Counted from the first letter of the stretch, positions 1 to 8,041 are shown. The stretch is DNA of 64,000 nucleotides from Chryseobacterium sp. Leaf394 (GCF_001424105.1 NZ_LMQH01000004.1:298-64297); one strand, 5' to 3'. A program made the numbers and translations. The notes: generated from the sequence alone by a model not told the origin.

Positions 1-1
1 A

Positions 2-121
2 ATTATTAAAAACAATAAATCAGAATTGGATGAGGTACAAACCTTAAGAAATATTGAGAATCTTGATACAAATACTGACCAAAAAGACCTGAAAAGCAGG
101 AACTATTATCTTATTCAATAA
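2..121 (+). CDS. C-terminal end of an unidentified protein, cut by the window edge
   Basis: An open frame runs from base 2 to a TAA at 119-121 and gives 39 residues rich in Asn, Asp and Lys, ending in RNYYLIQ. No start codon is visible because the window cuts it. No family is recognised. It lies at the edge of the decayed mobile region, so it could equally be a remnant. Confidence 0.35.
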   Translation: MIKNNKSELDEVQTLRNIENLDTNTDQKDLKSRNYYLIQ

Positions 122-371
122 TAGCAGCAAGTATAGTCATAGAATATGGTTCGATATGAAAACAATAAATTTAACCATAACTTTGAAATGCTTCAATGGA
201 AAGAGCATAGGATATGTACTGCCTTTTTGCTTTAACCGGATAGAGATATCCTGACATCTAAATGATGTTTATATATCTGACGACTATTAACTTTTACGAT
301 TAAAACATCTAAGAGTGTATAGCATTCGCTATTTTTAAGAGACTAGCATAAAGGTAAATTTTGAAATATAA

Positions 372-667
372 GGACACAATTTACTAGCCTGTCCCCAGAA
401 TATCCTCACAAAATCAGATGAAGCAATTCAAAAGTATTGTGAAGAAAATGGTCTTACCGGGGAAGTTCAGTTAACACGTTATTGCGGTTCAAAAGGATTT
501 GACGAAACATTAGAAAAATGTGATGAAATTATAAATCATACTGGAAGGAAAAATTTAATACTAATAGCCTGTATCTGGATATTCCGAGCGGATTTTTAAT
601 TAATAGACCACTTCCAAGGATAGGAAAATTTTATGAGATATGTCAAAATCTCAGGGCAACATCGTAA
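372..667 (+). pseudogene. Degenerate ORF of unknown family
   Basis: The frame open from 372 to the TAA at 598-600 encodes a coding-like stretch including KSDEAIQKYCEENG and GSKGFDETLEKCDEI but has no ATG. A second frame picks up with NSLYLDIPSGFLINRPLP and runs to a TAA at 665-667. The two pieces read like one protein split by a frameshift near 555. I do not recognise the family. It lies just upstream of a small HTH protein and among remnants of a conjugative element, so an accessory element gene is likely. Confidence 0.4.
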
Positions 668-901
668 GCTAGATAAATGGAGTGTCTTATCGCTAGATGA
701 CAATAGAACTTAAAAAATTTCAGAAATATTAAAATAAATACCATAGAATAAAAAACAAGTGAAAAAATCATAGCGTAAATATTCCAGATCGATATGTGCA
801 GCTTTTCACAATGGCTACCGTCAGACAAATCAAGTAAATAAAAGTCATCATGATATCATTCAATTTCTTAATGGGAATTTTGAATCTTATAAAATAAAAA
901 A

Positions 902-1183
902 ATGGCTAAATTCATCAAAGACGGCTTACAGTCAAATCCTGAAAAAGAATTGCAAATTGAGATATTAAGTGAAGATATCCTATCCCCCTACTATTTCCCA
1001 CCACCAGAAGATCAGATGCGTCAACGGGAAGTTGCAGAGATGTTTAGCACGACAGTTCAAACAATTATTAACTGGACTTCTTCGGGCAAAATTCCTGCAT
1101 TCAGGATTGGTAAAGTTCCCATTTACTCCCGTAAACTTCTTATTTGCATTGCCAGAAACAATCGTAATCTTTTAAAATCTTAA
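902..1183 (+). CDS. Small helix-turn-helix (excisionase-like) DNA-binding protein
   Basis: A 93-residue protein whose middle (about residues 38-80) reads QREVAEMFSTTVQTIINW followed by a short SSGKIPAFRIGKV wing. This is the arrangement of HTH_17/excisionase-like domains, where a helix-turn-helix is followed by a wing that fits the minor groove. Such proteins sit beside integrases in Bacteroidota mobile elements and direct excision or transcription. No integrase is visible here. It is one of the few ORFs in the first 7 kb that looks intact, though its tail (CIARNNRNLLKS) may be an altered ending. The call as a HTH protein is firm; its role is inferred. Confidence 0.65.
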   Translation: MAKFIKDGLQSNPEKELQIEILSEDILSPYYFPPPEDQMRQREVAEMFSTTVQTIINWTSSGKIPAFRIGKVPIYSRKLLICIARNNRNLLKS

Positions 1184-1665
1184 AAGATTCTTTGTTCAAT
1201 GATATTCCAAATTCTAAAACTATTTTAGAAAGCACTTTCCAGATAAATTATATTTGTAGAAAGTTTTGGAACAGTTTTGTAGAAGATTTGGATAAGATAG
1301 CTAAACTCTCACCACTGAATTATTGTTAAATATATTCTCTAATTTATCTTTTTTGTAACAAGCAGATAAATGTAACTCCTCAAAAAATATCCTTATTTTC
1401 AAGATCAAAACAATAAAATATTTAAAAATTATAATTTATTGCCGACAAAGGTAATTTCTCAAATTACATGTGGGATGAATGTTATATTTAACTTCTCTAC
1501 GGTTATTATACATTGAGTGAAAAATATAATCTAGTGCTAGAAATAATAGTCTTTTTCAGAAAATTTTGTATGATAGATTATTTTTAAAAAAATCGAATAA
1601 TTAATAATATTTTTCGTCCATTTTTGATTGTTCCTGAATAGCTCAAATGATCTGATCATCTCTCT
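1184..1665. other. AT-rich gene-free stretch
   Basis: No convincing coding frame, RNA gene or repeat is visible. The stretch is very AT-rich and separates the HTH gene from the converging RHS remnant. Confidence 0.5.
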
Positions 1666-2612
1666 TCACTTCTCTTCGTACTTATGTGACGCATTTAGAC
1701 TTTCTGCCTTCTATTTGATACTTATTTGGGCCATTTTGGTCTTTAATAACCTCTTTTCTGGTTTTTCGTGGTTTGCTGGGTCTTTCTTATATTCACGCCA
1801 TTCTTGCCCTGTGTTGTGACCAAATACTTCTTACCCTTTTTCGGTGGGCTTACCTGTATTAGGATCAATGAACTTTCCATCTTTAGTTTTAGGAGCGGCA
1901 TCACGAATAGCTTCTTTTGTTTCTTTTCGAAGTTTAACCCTATTTTTCATTACATCCGTAGTCTTTACGACATCATCTGCAACAGCAACAGCTTTACTAT
2001 CAGATTTAAAAACACCTTTTACAGAATTTACCATTATCGCAAAAAAACCAGTTTTAGCGGCCACTGTAATTACAAGCTCCTCAATAGCCATTTCCGGTAC
2101 AATGCTTGCGAATGCTACCCAAAAGGGCTCTAATATTGAGTTTCTGGTTTCATTAAATTGTTGGTAAAGTTTACTGTCTCTGTAATTGACAACTCCATCT
2201 GTCTGCTTCATGAATATTACATTGGGGTCATTACTGCTTAAATCCCAACGTGTAAATTCCGATCCTTCCAGCTCTCTGCCATCAACAACTCTATTCTCCG
2301 AAAAATTATAATGAGACTGATAAGAATACTTTTCACTTAATGGATCAATATTGAAAAATCTCCCAATCGATGGATCATAATTTCGCCATCTAAAAGAATT
2401 CCAACCAGTGTGAATCTGGCTTTCCTGCGATTGAAAACTATATTTGAAGCTTGTATTATTTTATGATGTAATTGAGCCATGTTCCAATCCAAATGGGTAA
2501 AATCAACTTCATCATCTATTTCCGCATTTCCATTGGAGCCTTTATAGAATGAAACTCTGATATTTCCTACTTGATCTTTATAATGATAAATATACTTATT
2601 ATTTTCGAAATT
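1666..2612 (-). pseudogene. RHS-repeat protein C-terminus with GH-E-type nuclease toxin domain, decayed
   Basis: Read on the minus strand, the pieces join into the C-terminal end of an RHS polymorphic toxin. The first is an RHS strand (YIYHYKDQVGNIRVSFYKG). After a frame change comes the RHS core signature (RWRNYDPSIGRFFNIDPLSE then YSYQSHYNFSENRVVDGREL). A 126-residue variable region follows, with a hydrophobic segment near 2050-2130, then the toxin tip DGKFIDPNTGKPTEKG. A TAA at about 1829 interrupts it; beyond the stop the frame continues as EVFGHNTGQEWREYKKDP and later SHKYE. GH, EW and a final SHxYE are typical of GH-E/HNH-Endo VII superfamily nuclease toxins. At least two frameshifts and two stops make it non-functional. 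No immunity gene is recognisable next to the toxin end. Confidence 0.7.
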
Positions 2613-2886
2613 ACTCCCCCCCAATCCATTGCTGACAAGGGTTTCACAAATGATCCTTGCAGGAAAAACAGCTCCTTTTACTAAAGGCGTACTTCTTGGT
2701 ATCGGAACTAAAGCTGACTTTGCAAAATATTCCGACAGATCGGCTTCTTTTATTCTGCGGCTTACATCTCGTACTGAAGCTAACATCTCCGTTTTTACAG
2801 GAACCGGCAACCGTCCTTGAAGAAGTTTCAATCTCGGATCTACCTTTTAGAGAATAGGTTAAAAAAGTAAGAAAATTAAAATACAT
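2605..2886 (-). pseudogene. N-terminal part of a phosphoribosyltransferase-like protein, fused to RHS debris
   Basis: The start ATG (2886-2884) overlaps the end of the DprA-like gene upstream, so the two were translationally coupled. The frame begins MYFNFLTFLTYSLKG and shifts after about 16 residues. It then continues as KLLQGRLPVPVKTEM, RRIKEADLSEYFAKSALVP and IPRSTPLVKGAVFPARI. The ALVPIPRS strand followed by a conserved basic loop is reminiscent of phosphoribosyltransferase (ComF-like) folds. The sequence stops matching near 2615 and runs straight into RHS coding sequence, so the C-terminal half, including any PRPP-binding loop, is gone. The family call is an inference from motif and neighbour. 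Confidence 0.45.
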
Positions 2887-3537
2887 ACTCTTTTTTTGTT
2901 GTTATATAGGGAATGCTTTCAATTAAAAATTCAAAGTTATCATTCGTCAGTAACTGAGCATTTCTTCAGCCCAAGAAATTTTTTCATTAAGGACATTTTC
3001 CATGATCAGCAGTTGTCTGCCTGGACGAAGCGCTTCCCAACCTTAATGTTTTGTACCGCTTTTCTCACTTGCATCAATGATGATCGTCGCATCACTTATC
3101 AATGCCATTGTTCGATTTCTTATCGGGAAACTTTTTAGTGTTACGGGATAGTTTTCCGGAAACTGCGTGATCAGTAGGTGATTTTCAGCAATGAAATCCT
3201 GAAGGTCTTTATTTTCAGCAGGGAAATATTTATTAAGAGGTGTCCCGATAACACCGATAGTATGACCATCAAATTCAATCGCAGTTTTGTGTGCAATCGA
3301 GTCAACACCTTCCGCTAAACCGCTGACCACAGTTATATCATTTTGCACCAAGAGCTTTACGATCTTCCTTGCTCTCCTTACCCCAAATTCTGATACCTTC
3401 CTAGAACCAACAACCGCTACCCTTCTTCCATTTTCCAATAACGAAAAGTCCCCGTTGTAAAATAACTCTTTGGGACTGTTTTTCTTCTCAACGGTGGTAA
3501 ACTTATCGTAATATTCGTTAAAAGCACTGATCTGCAT
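2876..3537 (-). pseudogene. DprA/SLOG-family DNA-processing-like protein, broken
   Basis: The open part (164 residues from 3537) shows a Rossmann/SLOG core: RRVAVVGSRKVSEFGVRRA, then DITVVSGLAEGVDSIAHKTA, GHTIGVIGTPLNKYFP and a SFPIRNRTMALISDATIIID strand. These are hallmarks of DprA. The frame ends at a TAA right after SEKSGTKH, where family members have Gln (CAA to TAA). Reading through it gives GWEALRPGRQLLIMENVLNE and a second break after EEMLSY. The tail LTNDNFEFLIESIPY then continues in another frame to a TAA at 2876-2878. At about 220 residues it is shorter than housekeeping DprA, like the variants found on mobile DNA. One nonsense and one frameshift mutation are needed to explain it. 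Confidence 0.75.
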
Positions 3538-3605
3538 AGGAACTCAAGATTTAAATGAATAATGTAAATATAGTTTTTTACCCTATAATTACAAATTGAA
3601 AAATA

Positions 3606-3764
3606 TTATCGATTACATAAAGTAGTACTACAATAATTTAAAGAGAAGTCATATTTCTCATAATCAACCGCTAAAAAGGCAGCTAAGGTATATCGGTCAT
3701 CCATTTCTTCACCCAGCCAAAAGACTACGGCATAAACGGTTTCCTCCCTGAAGGTACCCTCCAA
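3606..3764 (-). pseudogene. Remnant of an unidentified element gene
   Basis: On the minus strand a frame gives EGTFREETVYAVVFWLGEE followed by MDDRYTLAAFLAVDYEKYD and ends at a TAA at 3606-3608. An in-frame TAA precedes it, and no start is found. The even, charged composition reads like a real protein tail rather than chance. I recognise no named family. It lies between the DprA-like gene and the SSB remnant and points the same way as the DprA-like gene. Confidence 0.4.
3622..3631. promoter_or_regulatory. Palindrome GTAGTACTAC, possible operator
   Basis: A perfect 10-bp palindrome (GTAGTACTAC) lies about 85 bases upstream of the DprA-like start, within the last codons of the neighbouring remnant. 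TAGTA/TACTA half-sites are typical of BlaI/MecI-type operators, and a longer version occurs at 34599-34618. No such repressor is seen in the window. Confidence 0.25.
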
Positions 3765-3930
3765 TTATTCCGTTTCCTTAGCTTTTCCCTTTGCCCGCTA
3801 AGATTATCTGCTTTCTTTTTTCCGGTTTTTCTTTTGAAAAATATTCAGCGAAGCCCAAAGGGCTTTGAAAGGAAGGACGGAGAAGAGATTGAGAACAGAT
3901 CAAAATGTACAATCTTTAAAAACAACGATT

Positions 3931-4340
3931 ATGAACATCATCGGAAGTCTGACAAGGGATGCAGAAGTGCGCAACTTGCCAAATGAAAAAAAGGTAGTTA
4001 ATTTTTCAATTGCTACAAATGACAACTATCGCAACAAGCAAGGCGAACAGATCGAACAGACCACCTATTTTGAATGCGCCTACTGGATCTCTCCAAAAAT
4101 GGCTGACTTTTTAACAAAAGGTACTTTTGTAGAATTAACAGGAAGAGCCTACACCAATGCGTGGTTAGGAAAGGATGGAGAACCTCACGCAGGATTGAAT
4201 TCCACACCTCACAAATCAAGGTTCGCAGCAGTAATTAGCGAACTGAAAACAAGTATACTGAATCGAATAAAAAAGATAAGAAGGAAATTTCTAATTCTAA
4301 TTCCAACGACAGCGATAAAGATGATAACCTACCATTTTAA
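3931..4340 (+). pseudogene. ssb: Single-stranded DNA-binding protein (element-borne), frameshifted
   Basis: The start chosen is ATG at 3931 (MNIIGSLTRDAEVRNLP), which matches the beginning of the plasmid/ICE SSB family. The OB-fold part continues through VVNFSIATNDNYRNKQG and YFECAYWISPKMADFLTKG. After HAGLN (about 4199) one T is missing. The expected FHTSQIKVRSSS is encoded in the next frame, while the original frame runs on as unrelated sequence. Further downstream the frame reading KKDKKEISNSNSNDSDKDD ends in DDNLPF and a TAA at 4338-4340. This is the acidic tip that SSBs use to recruit partner proteins. The tip is therefore intact in sequence but cannot be translated with the OB fold. Confidence 0.8.
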
Positions 4341-4381
4341 AATCATCAAACAGAATTCTCTAACAATTAAATATTAACATC

Positions 4382-4734
4382 ATGGCACATAATTTAAATT
4401 TCAACAACAGAATAGGAAAATATTTATTTTTCAGCGTAAAGGAATAAGCATGGCACAACTTGGGGCAGATCGTACAGGAATACCCTACAAGTGATGAAGC
4501 CATCAAATTTGCAGGACTTGACTACGAGGTCGGAAAATCTGCCCTATTTAAAAAAGGTGCAGGCATTATCGAATATACCACCGGAATAGAAATGATCGAT
4601 TCAGAATTGGAAGTTCACAACTACTTTGCCAATATCCGCACCGATAATAACACCGTTTTAAGCGTAGTCGGAAAAAGATTACCAGATCGTACAAAACCGT
4701 GAAGCCTTTTTATTTTTTGATTCTATTGTAGGCG
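4382..4734 (+). pseudogene. DUF932 (phage/plasmid-like) protein N-terminus, nonsense and frameshift
   Basis: ATG at 4382 opens MAHNLNFNNRIGKYLFFSVK. A TAA stop follows after Glu22, where the family has a Lys codon (AAA to TAA). The same frame resumes immediately as AWHNLGQIVQEYPTSDEA and runs to about 4680. There a frameshift occurs, and the next frame gives YQIVQNREAFLFFDSIVGG. DUF932 proteins are common cargo of Bacteroidota plasmids and conjugative elements, often next to ssb and radC as here. After about 4734 the sequence switches to RadC without any of the remaining DUF932 domain. Confidence 0.75.
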
Positions 4735-4905
4735 GCACTGGTTTGCAACACTTCAGCCGTAATTTTGGTCCACAATCATCAGTCAGGAAATTTCGAACCT
4801 TCTGCCGTAGATTTGAAAATTATACACAACATCAAAAGAGCATCTAAATTTTTAAATATTAAATTACTGGATCATTGCATTATGACGTCGACTGACCATT
4901 TATAA
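4735..4905 (+). pseudogene. RadC/JAB-domain fragment joined to the DUF932 remnant
   Basis: The frame reads ALVCNTSAVILVHNHQSGN, then EPSAVDLKIIHNIKRASKF and KLLDHCIMTSTDHL, ending at TAA 4903-4905. HNH followed eight residues later by S-A-V-D is the JAMM metal-binding motif of RadC-like proteins, and all its ligands are present. Only the C-terminal half of the domain remains and it has no start of its own, so it looks like the product of a deletion that fused DUF932 to RadC. The tail normally found after the last strand is replaced by a stop. Confidence 0.75.
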
Positions 4906-4956
4906 TTTATCATTTATCGAATAATATAATTTATAAATGACCTTCATATTAATAGT

Positions 4957-4992
4957 AAAATACACGATAATATTTTAATTGTCGTGTATTTT
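4957..4992. terminator. Bidirectional hairpin after the RadC fragment
   Basis: An 11-bp perfect stem (AAAATACACGA with TCGTGTATTTT) around a 14-base loop, with A/T runs on both sides. It fits an intrinsic terminator for either strand. Confidence 0.55.
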
Positions 4993-5222
4993 GCTATTCT
5001 GACGAAAAGACAATTCCTTTCGGTGGTCGGAAACATCTTTTCGCAAAAAGTATCGAAACAACTCTTATTACGAGCCTCAAGAAGCCATGCATATCATAAA
5101 AGTTGTGAGCTTTTGAAGATAATATTTACTAATTAACCTACTAATCGATTGCACCCTATTGCCGAGCATAAGTCAGGATTTTAAGACGTATTGTCAAATG
5201 CAAAATCTACCCTTCTTTCATT

Positions 5223-5462
5223 CTACAAAACTATCTTTGATCTAAATGCTGATTGCTTTTGTTTCAATTGACACTCGTCATTCGGTAGATATGTTAGGTT
5301 ATTGTAATATTGAAGCTGACCAGCGCCTTCATACCGCGACATTGTAAACCATCCGATAATATAGCATACCAGCGAGCAGGCTTGAGCTACATCTAAATCT
5401 CTAAGAATCTGACTGCGCTGAAAGTACTCCCGCTTTCCAATCTTAAAGCGAGAATTTAATCA
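5223..5462 (-). pseudogene. Unidentified coding remnant on the minus strand
   Basis: A stop-free minus-strand frame of about 78 codons ends in TAG at 5223-5225. It reads KIGKREYFQRSQILRDLDVA, then QACSLVCYIIGWFTMSRYEG and AGQLQYYNNLTYLPNDEC. There is no start codon at its beginning and an in-frame TGA lies just upstream. Composition and length suggest former coding sequence. I recognise no family. The rest of 4993-5545 shows nothing else. Confidence 0.35.
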
Positions 5463-5544
5463 GTCAGTTAGTTTTTTTTGAAAGGATCCCGTACTTCTTT
5501 CAGGTTGTAGTTCCTGACTGATCTCTGTCCCCTCGGAATTCCGC

Positions 5545-5960
5545 ATGCCCAGATTGCATGAATTCATGAACGCTGGATTGTTTGGCTTCAAAGGTATCAA
5601 ACAATTTTGCCATACATCAGTCCTGCTTTACTTATTGTGCAAATATAAAATCCTTTTGTGCTCAGCATCTAAATTGTTGTGTTTGGCTTGCTGTGCTATG
5701 TTTGGCGTTATGGACATCAAAGAATCTGTGAAGCATTGTGGCTTACTTTGTCAAACGGAGATTGGAGAACGACAGCTTTTTACCTTTGAAATTATAAAAG
5801 GATTATAATGTTGGATTAATCAATTGTATTGTGGGTATTATCCTTTCTCCCGAAAGGGGCAAGTTGTGTTTTGAGTGCCTCATAACTGTTTTTTGTGCCT
5901 CAAAACAACTTGACCTGCCGGGAGTTGGAAAACATTCTCCAAAGTCGAAGTTTTATAAAA
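5545..5960. other. Gene-free stretch upstream of the MobA remnant, possible leader or oriT region
   Basis: An 87-codon ORF (5545-5808, plus) is present, but its Cys/Leu-rich composition looks like a chance frame. The stretch resembles, from memory, the long non-coding segment that precedes mobA in Bacteroidota conjugative elements, where oriT is often located. I cannot identify a nic site by eye, so this is a weak inference. Confidence 0.25.
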
Positions 5961-5972
5961 ATTAGTGGGCAG

Positions 5973-6246
5973 ATGATGAATGAAAATAATGATAGATCAC
6001 AGAAAAAGACAGGGCGCCGTCCAAAAACATATCCTGCCCAGATTAGATACACTATCTCATTTAATGAAGTGGAGCATGCCCGATTTCTCCAACTTTTTGA
6101 CCAGTCGGGAATGAAATTAAAAGCCCATTTCATCATTTCATGTATTTTAAAAGACTATCAAGACCACTAAAACAGATATGAGAACGGCAGATTTCTATAT
6201 CCGACGATTTGCGGAAATGAGCTTTTCAGAATTCAATAACCAATAA
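5973..6246 (+). pseudogene. MobA-like mobilisation protein, N-terminal remnant
   Basis: ATG at 5973 (MMNENNDRSQKKTGRRPKTY) begins the basic N-terminus and the ribbon-helix-helix-like stretch RYTISFNEVEHARFLQLFDQ of the relaxosome accessory protein MobA of Bacteroidota conjugative elements. The frame ends at 6168-6170. A second frame, TDMRTADFYIRRFAEM, runs to TAA 6244-6246 and replaces the conserved C-terminal part. The product would lack its helical C-terminus. MobA helps the relaxase at oriT; no relaxase (MobB) follows. Confidence 0.6.
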
Positions 6247-6248
6247 TG

Positions 6249-6273
6249 AGGACGCCTAATTAGCGTCCTTTTT
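6249..6273 (+). terminator. Intrinsic terminator after the MobA remnant
   Basis: A 7-bp GC-rich stem (AGGACGC with GCGTCCT) with a 7-base loop is followed by a T run. It starts 3 bases after the stop of the shifted MobA frame. Confidence 0.7.
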
Positions 6274-6305
6274 TCATTTGTCTGTTAATCCATGGTATAT
6301 CTTTT

Positions 6306-6826
6306 TTATCTTAGAAAATAATCCCACCAATCTATCATTCGTGCATAGAGATCTTTATTTTCCCTGCTTGAGGAATTTGGATAACGCCCCTGTTTCGGAT
6401 AGAATATTCCAATAACATCTTTCTTATTCCTTTTTAAAGGAATATAAAATACCATCCTCTGTTCACATCTTATATTTTCATCTTTTTCCCCTCCCCAAAG
6501 CTTTATGGGTGCTGAAACATTCTCTGCATAATGAACAGGATTATCTCAAAAATATAATTCTTTATCCTGTGCAAAAGATTTCTGAAAGTTATACTGACCC
6601 ACTTCAAACTGATAATAAAATGAAGAATGAAAATTACAATTATATGAGAAATATGATTTAATAATATCAGCGTTGCCGGATCCTAAAAGTAGGCTGCACC
6701 GGAGTGTGTTGCAATGAAGTTGGTTTCATAGCCTCCGTGGAAATGACCGGTTAGTCCGATCTTATCCTGATCAATGAACTGTTTAATACTTAAAGCACTC
6801 AGGGCAGCATGCACATCATCAAGAGC
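6306..6826 (-). pseudogene. Prolyl-oligopeptidase (S9) family C-terminus, catalytic residues lost
   Basis: On the minus strand three frame pieces make the alpha/beta-hydrolase end of an S9 peptidase: ALDDVHAALSALSIKQFID, KIGLTGHFHGGYETNFIATH, then NPVHYAENVSAPIKLWGGEK and NKDLYARMIDWWDYFLR at the end. The nucleophile elbow expected as GHSHGG reads GHFHGG, so the catalytic Ser is Phe. A TAG and at least one frame break follow. The Asp loop (GGEKDENI) is still there, but the site where EGH usually carries the His reads QGR. The upstream beta-propeller is absent. The fragment cannot be an enzyme. Confidence 0.65.
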
Positions 6827-6852
6827 CTAGAGACCACTTTCATTTTTTCCTG

Positions 6853-7098
6853 TTATCTTCCATAAATTTGTTGATCATCTTGCATCATAAAATTGGAATC
6901 CACCAGTGTTTGATGTAATACATCTTTTTTACTCTCTCCGGCTATAATTTTTTCTGCTATCTTTTGTGTCGTATTTTTATAATGCTCACCAAAATTTTCC
7001 AGCTTTTCAATATCCTTCAATAGTTCTTTTTTAGTTTCATCAAAAATTTGTTTTTCAGATTTTATAACTTTATCTGAAGGAATTGGCACTTGGTTCAC
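6853..7098 (-). CDS. Short hypothetical protein, probably a remnant
   Basis: An 81-residue frame beginning MNQVPIPSDKVIKSEKQIFD, predicted mostly helical and rich in Lys and Glu. Upstream, minus-strand pieces such as KYLFEGLERISAISQT and SWGIVQLNIQTFYSRLI lie in other frames and may be the missing front of a longer decayed protein reaching to about 7330. No family is recognised. The block sits between the peptidase remnant and the tRNA. Confidence 0.35.
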   Translation of the reverse strand: MNQVPIPSDKVIKSEKQIFDETKKELLKDIEKLENFGEHYKNTTQKIAEKIIAGESKKDVLHQTLVDSNFMMQDDQQIYGR

Positions 7099-7470
7099 CT
7101 TTTCATTTTTTAGAACTGAATCTTTATTTTTCAGACTATAATCGTTTTATTGCTTAGATTTTAAACCCAATTGAGTTCCCTTATAAGCCTCGAATAAAAG
7201 GTTTGAATATTTAACTGTACTATTCCCCAGCTAGGATCATTTGTTTGTGAAATTGCAGAAATTCTCTCTAAACCTTCAAACAAATATTTCTATTTTTCTT
7301 CTGTTAAGAGTGCAAGATGAGCGCAGTCAATTAGGGACTTACTATTCCAATGCTGATTGCTGACAGTCTTGAGAATTAAATTGTATTAATATAAGCTAAA
7401 AGAATTTGTCTGGATAATCAAAATTTCCTTTATAAACATCAGCCCCCACTTTCGCCCCCTATAAAAAATA

Positions 7471-7500
7471 AACCCTTGAACATCAGCATATTCAAGGGTT
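7471..7500 (-). terminator. Terminator of the tRNA-Ile gene
   Basis: A perfect 10-bp stem (AACCCTTGAA with TTCAAGGGTT) around a 10-base loop. Read on the minus strand it starts 6 bases after the tRNA 3' end and is followed by a T-rich run. Confidence 0.75.
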
Positions 7501-7506
7501 TTATTG

Positions 7507-7580
7507 TGGTCCCACCTGGGCTCGAACCAGGGACCACCTGATTATGAGTCAGGTGCTCTAACCAACTGAGCTATAGGACC
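7507..7580 (-). tRNA. tRNA-Ile (CAT anticodon, lysidine type)
   Basis: The minus strand folds as a 74-nt tRNA. The acceptor stem is GGTCCTA, the D-arm contains AGCTCAGTTGGTTAGAGC, the anticodon loop CTCATAA sits on a 5-bp CCTGA/TCAGG stem, and the T-loop is GTTCGAG. The anticodon is CAT. C4-G69, C5-G68 and A73 in the acceptor stem match the features that make TilS modify tRNA-Ile2 to lysidine, while elongator Met tRNAs usually differ there, so Ile2 is preferred over Met. CCA is not encoded. The decayed mobile region begins at its 3' side. Confidence 0.85.
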
Positions 7581-7642
7581 TCAAAATTTGGTTAAATTTT
7601 GTGTTTGCAAAAATAGTAAAATTTCTTTCTCTGCAAAACTTT

Positions 7643-8041
7643 TTATGGCTTTTCTTGGCAAAGTTCTACCAAAACTCCATTGGTTGATTTCGGATGCAGG
7701 AAGACAACTAATTTATTATCAGCACCTTCTTTAGGCTCTTCAGATATAAATTGAAATCCTTCTTTTTTTAATCTTTCGATCTGATAAGTAATGTTTTCTA
7801 CACCAAAAGCCAAATGATGAATCCCCTCCCCTTTTTTATCTATGAATTTTGAAATCGGACTATCCTCTTTCGACGCTTCCAAAAGCTCGATTTTCGATTC
7901 TCCGGCTTTGTAAAAAGAGGTGACAACGCCCTCGCGCTCGACGGATTCTTTTTTGTAAGATTTTTCGCCTAAAAGCTTAGTGAAAAGTTCATCAGAAAAT
8001 CCCAATGACTTCACAGCGATACCGATATGCTCAAGTTTCAT
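7643..8041 (-). CDS. mce: Methylmalonyl-CoA epimerase
   Basis: A 132-residue VOC/glyoxalase-fold protein that interconverts (R)- and (S)-methylmalonyl-CoA between propionyl-CoA carboxylation and the mutase. ATG at 8041 (MKLEHIGIAVKSL) is the start; an upstream extension to 8140 is in frame but would run through the divergent promoter region and lacks family similarity. The paired beta-alpha-beta-beta-beta modules are visible: HIGIAVKSL with its metal His in the first, IHHLAFGVENI in the second, and Glu in VLVELCQEKP near the end. Length fits the family. It is divergently transcribed from rbfA and has its own -7 box at 8098-8105. Confidence 0.88.
   Translation of the reverse strand: MKLEHIGIAVKSLGFSDELFTKLLGEKSYKKESVEREGVVTSFYKAGESKIELLEASKEDSPISKFIDKKGEGIHHLAFGVENITYQIERLKKEGFQFISEEPKEGADNKLVVFLHPKSTNGVLVELCQEKP

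Noticed and set aside
643..828. 61-codon minus-strand ORF
   Set aside because: Low-complexity Phe/Ile-rich product in AT-rich DNA, no homology feel, and it overlaps the plus-strand remnant.
1768..2167. Plus-strand ORFs over the RHS remnant
   Set aside because: They are antisense to the clear RHS/toxin coding frame and have no recognisable motif.
5545..5808. 87-codon plus-strand ORF as a gene
   Set aside because: Cys/Leu-rich chance-like composition within what looks like a non-coding leader upstream of the mobA remnant.
7507..7580. Elongator tRNA-Met
   Set aside because: C4-G69, C5-G68 and A73 favour the lysidine-type tRNA-Ile2; Met remains a minor alternative.
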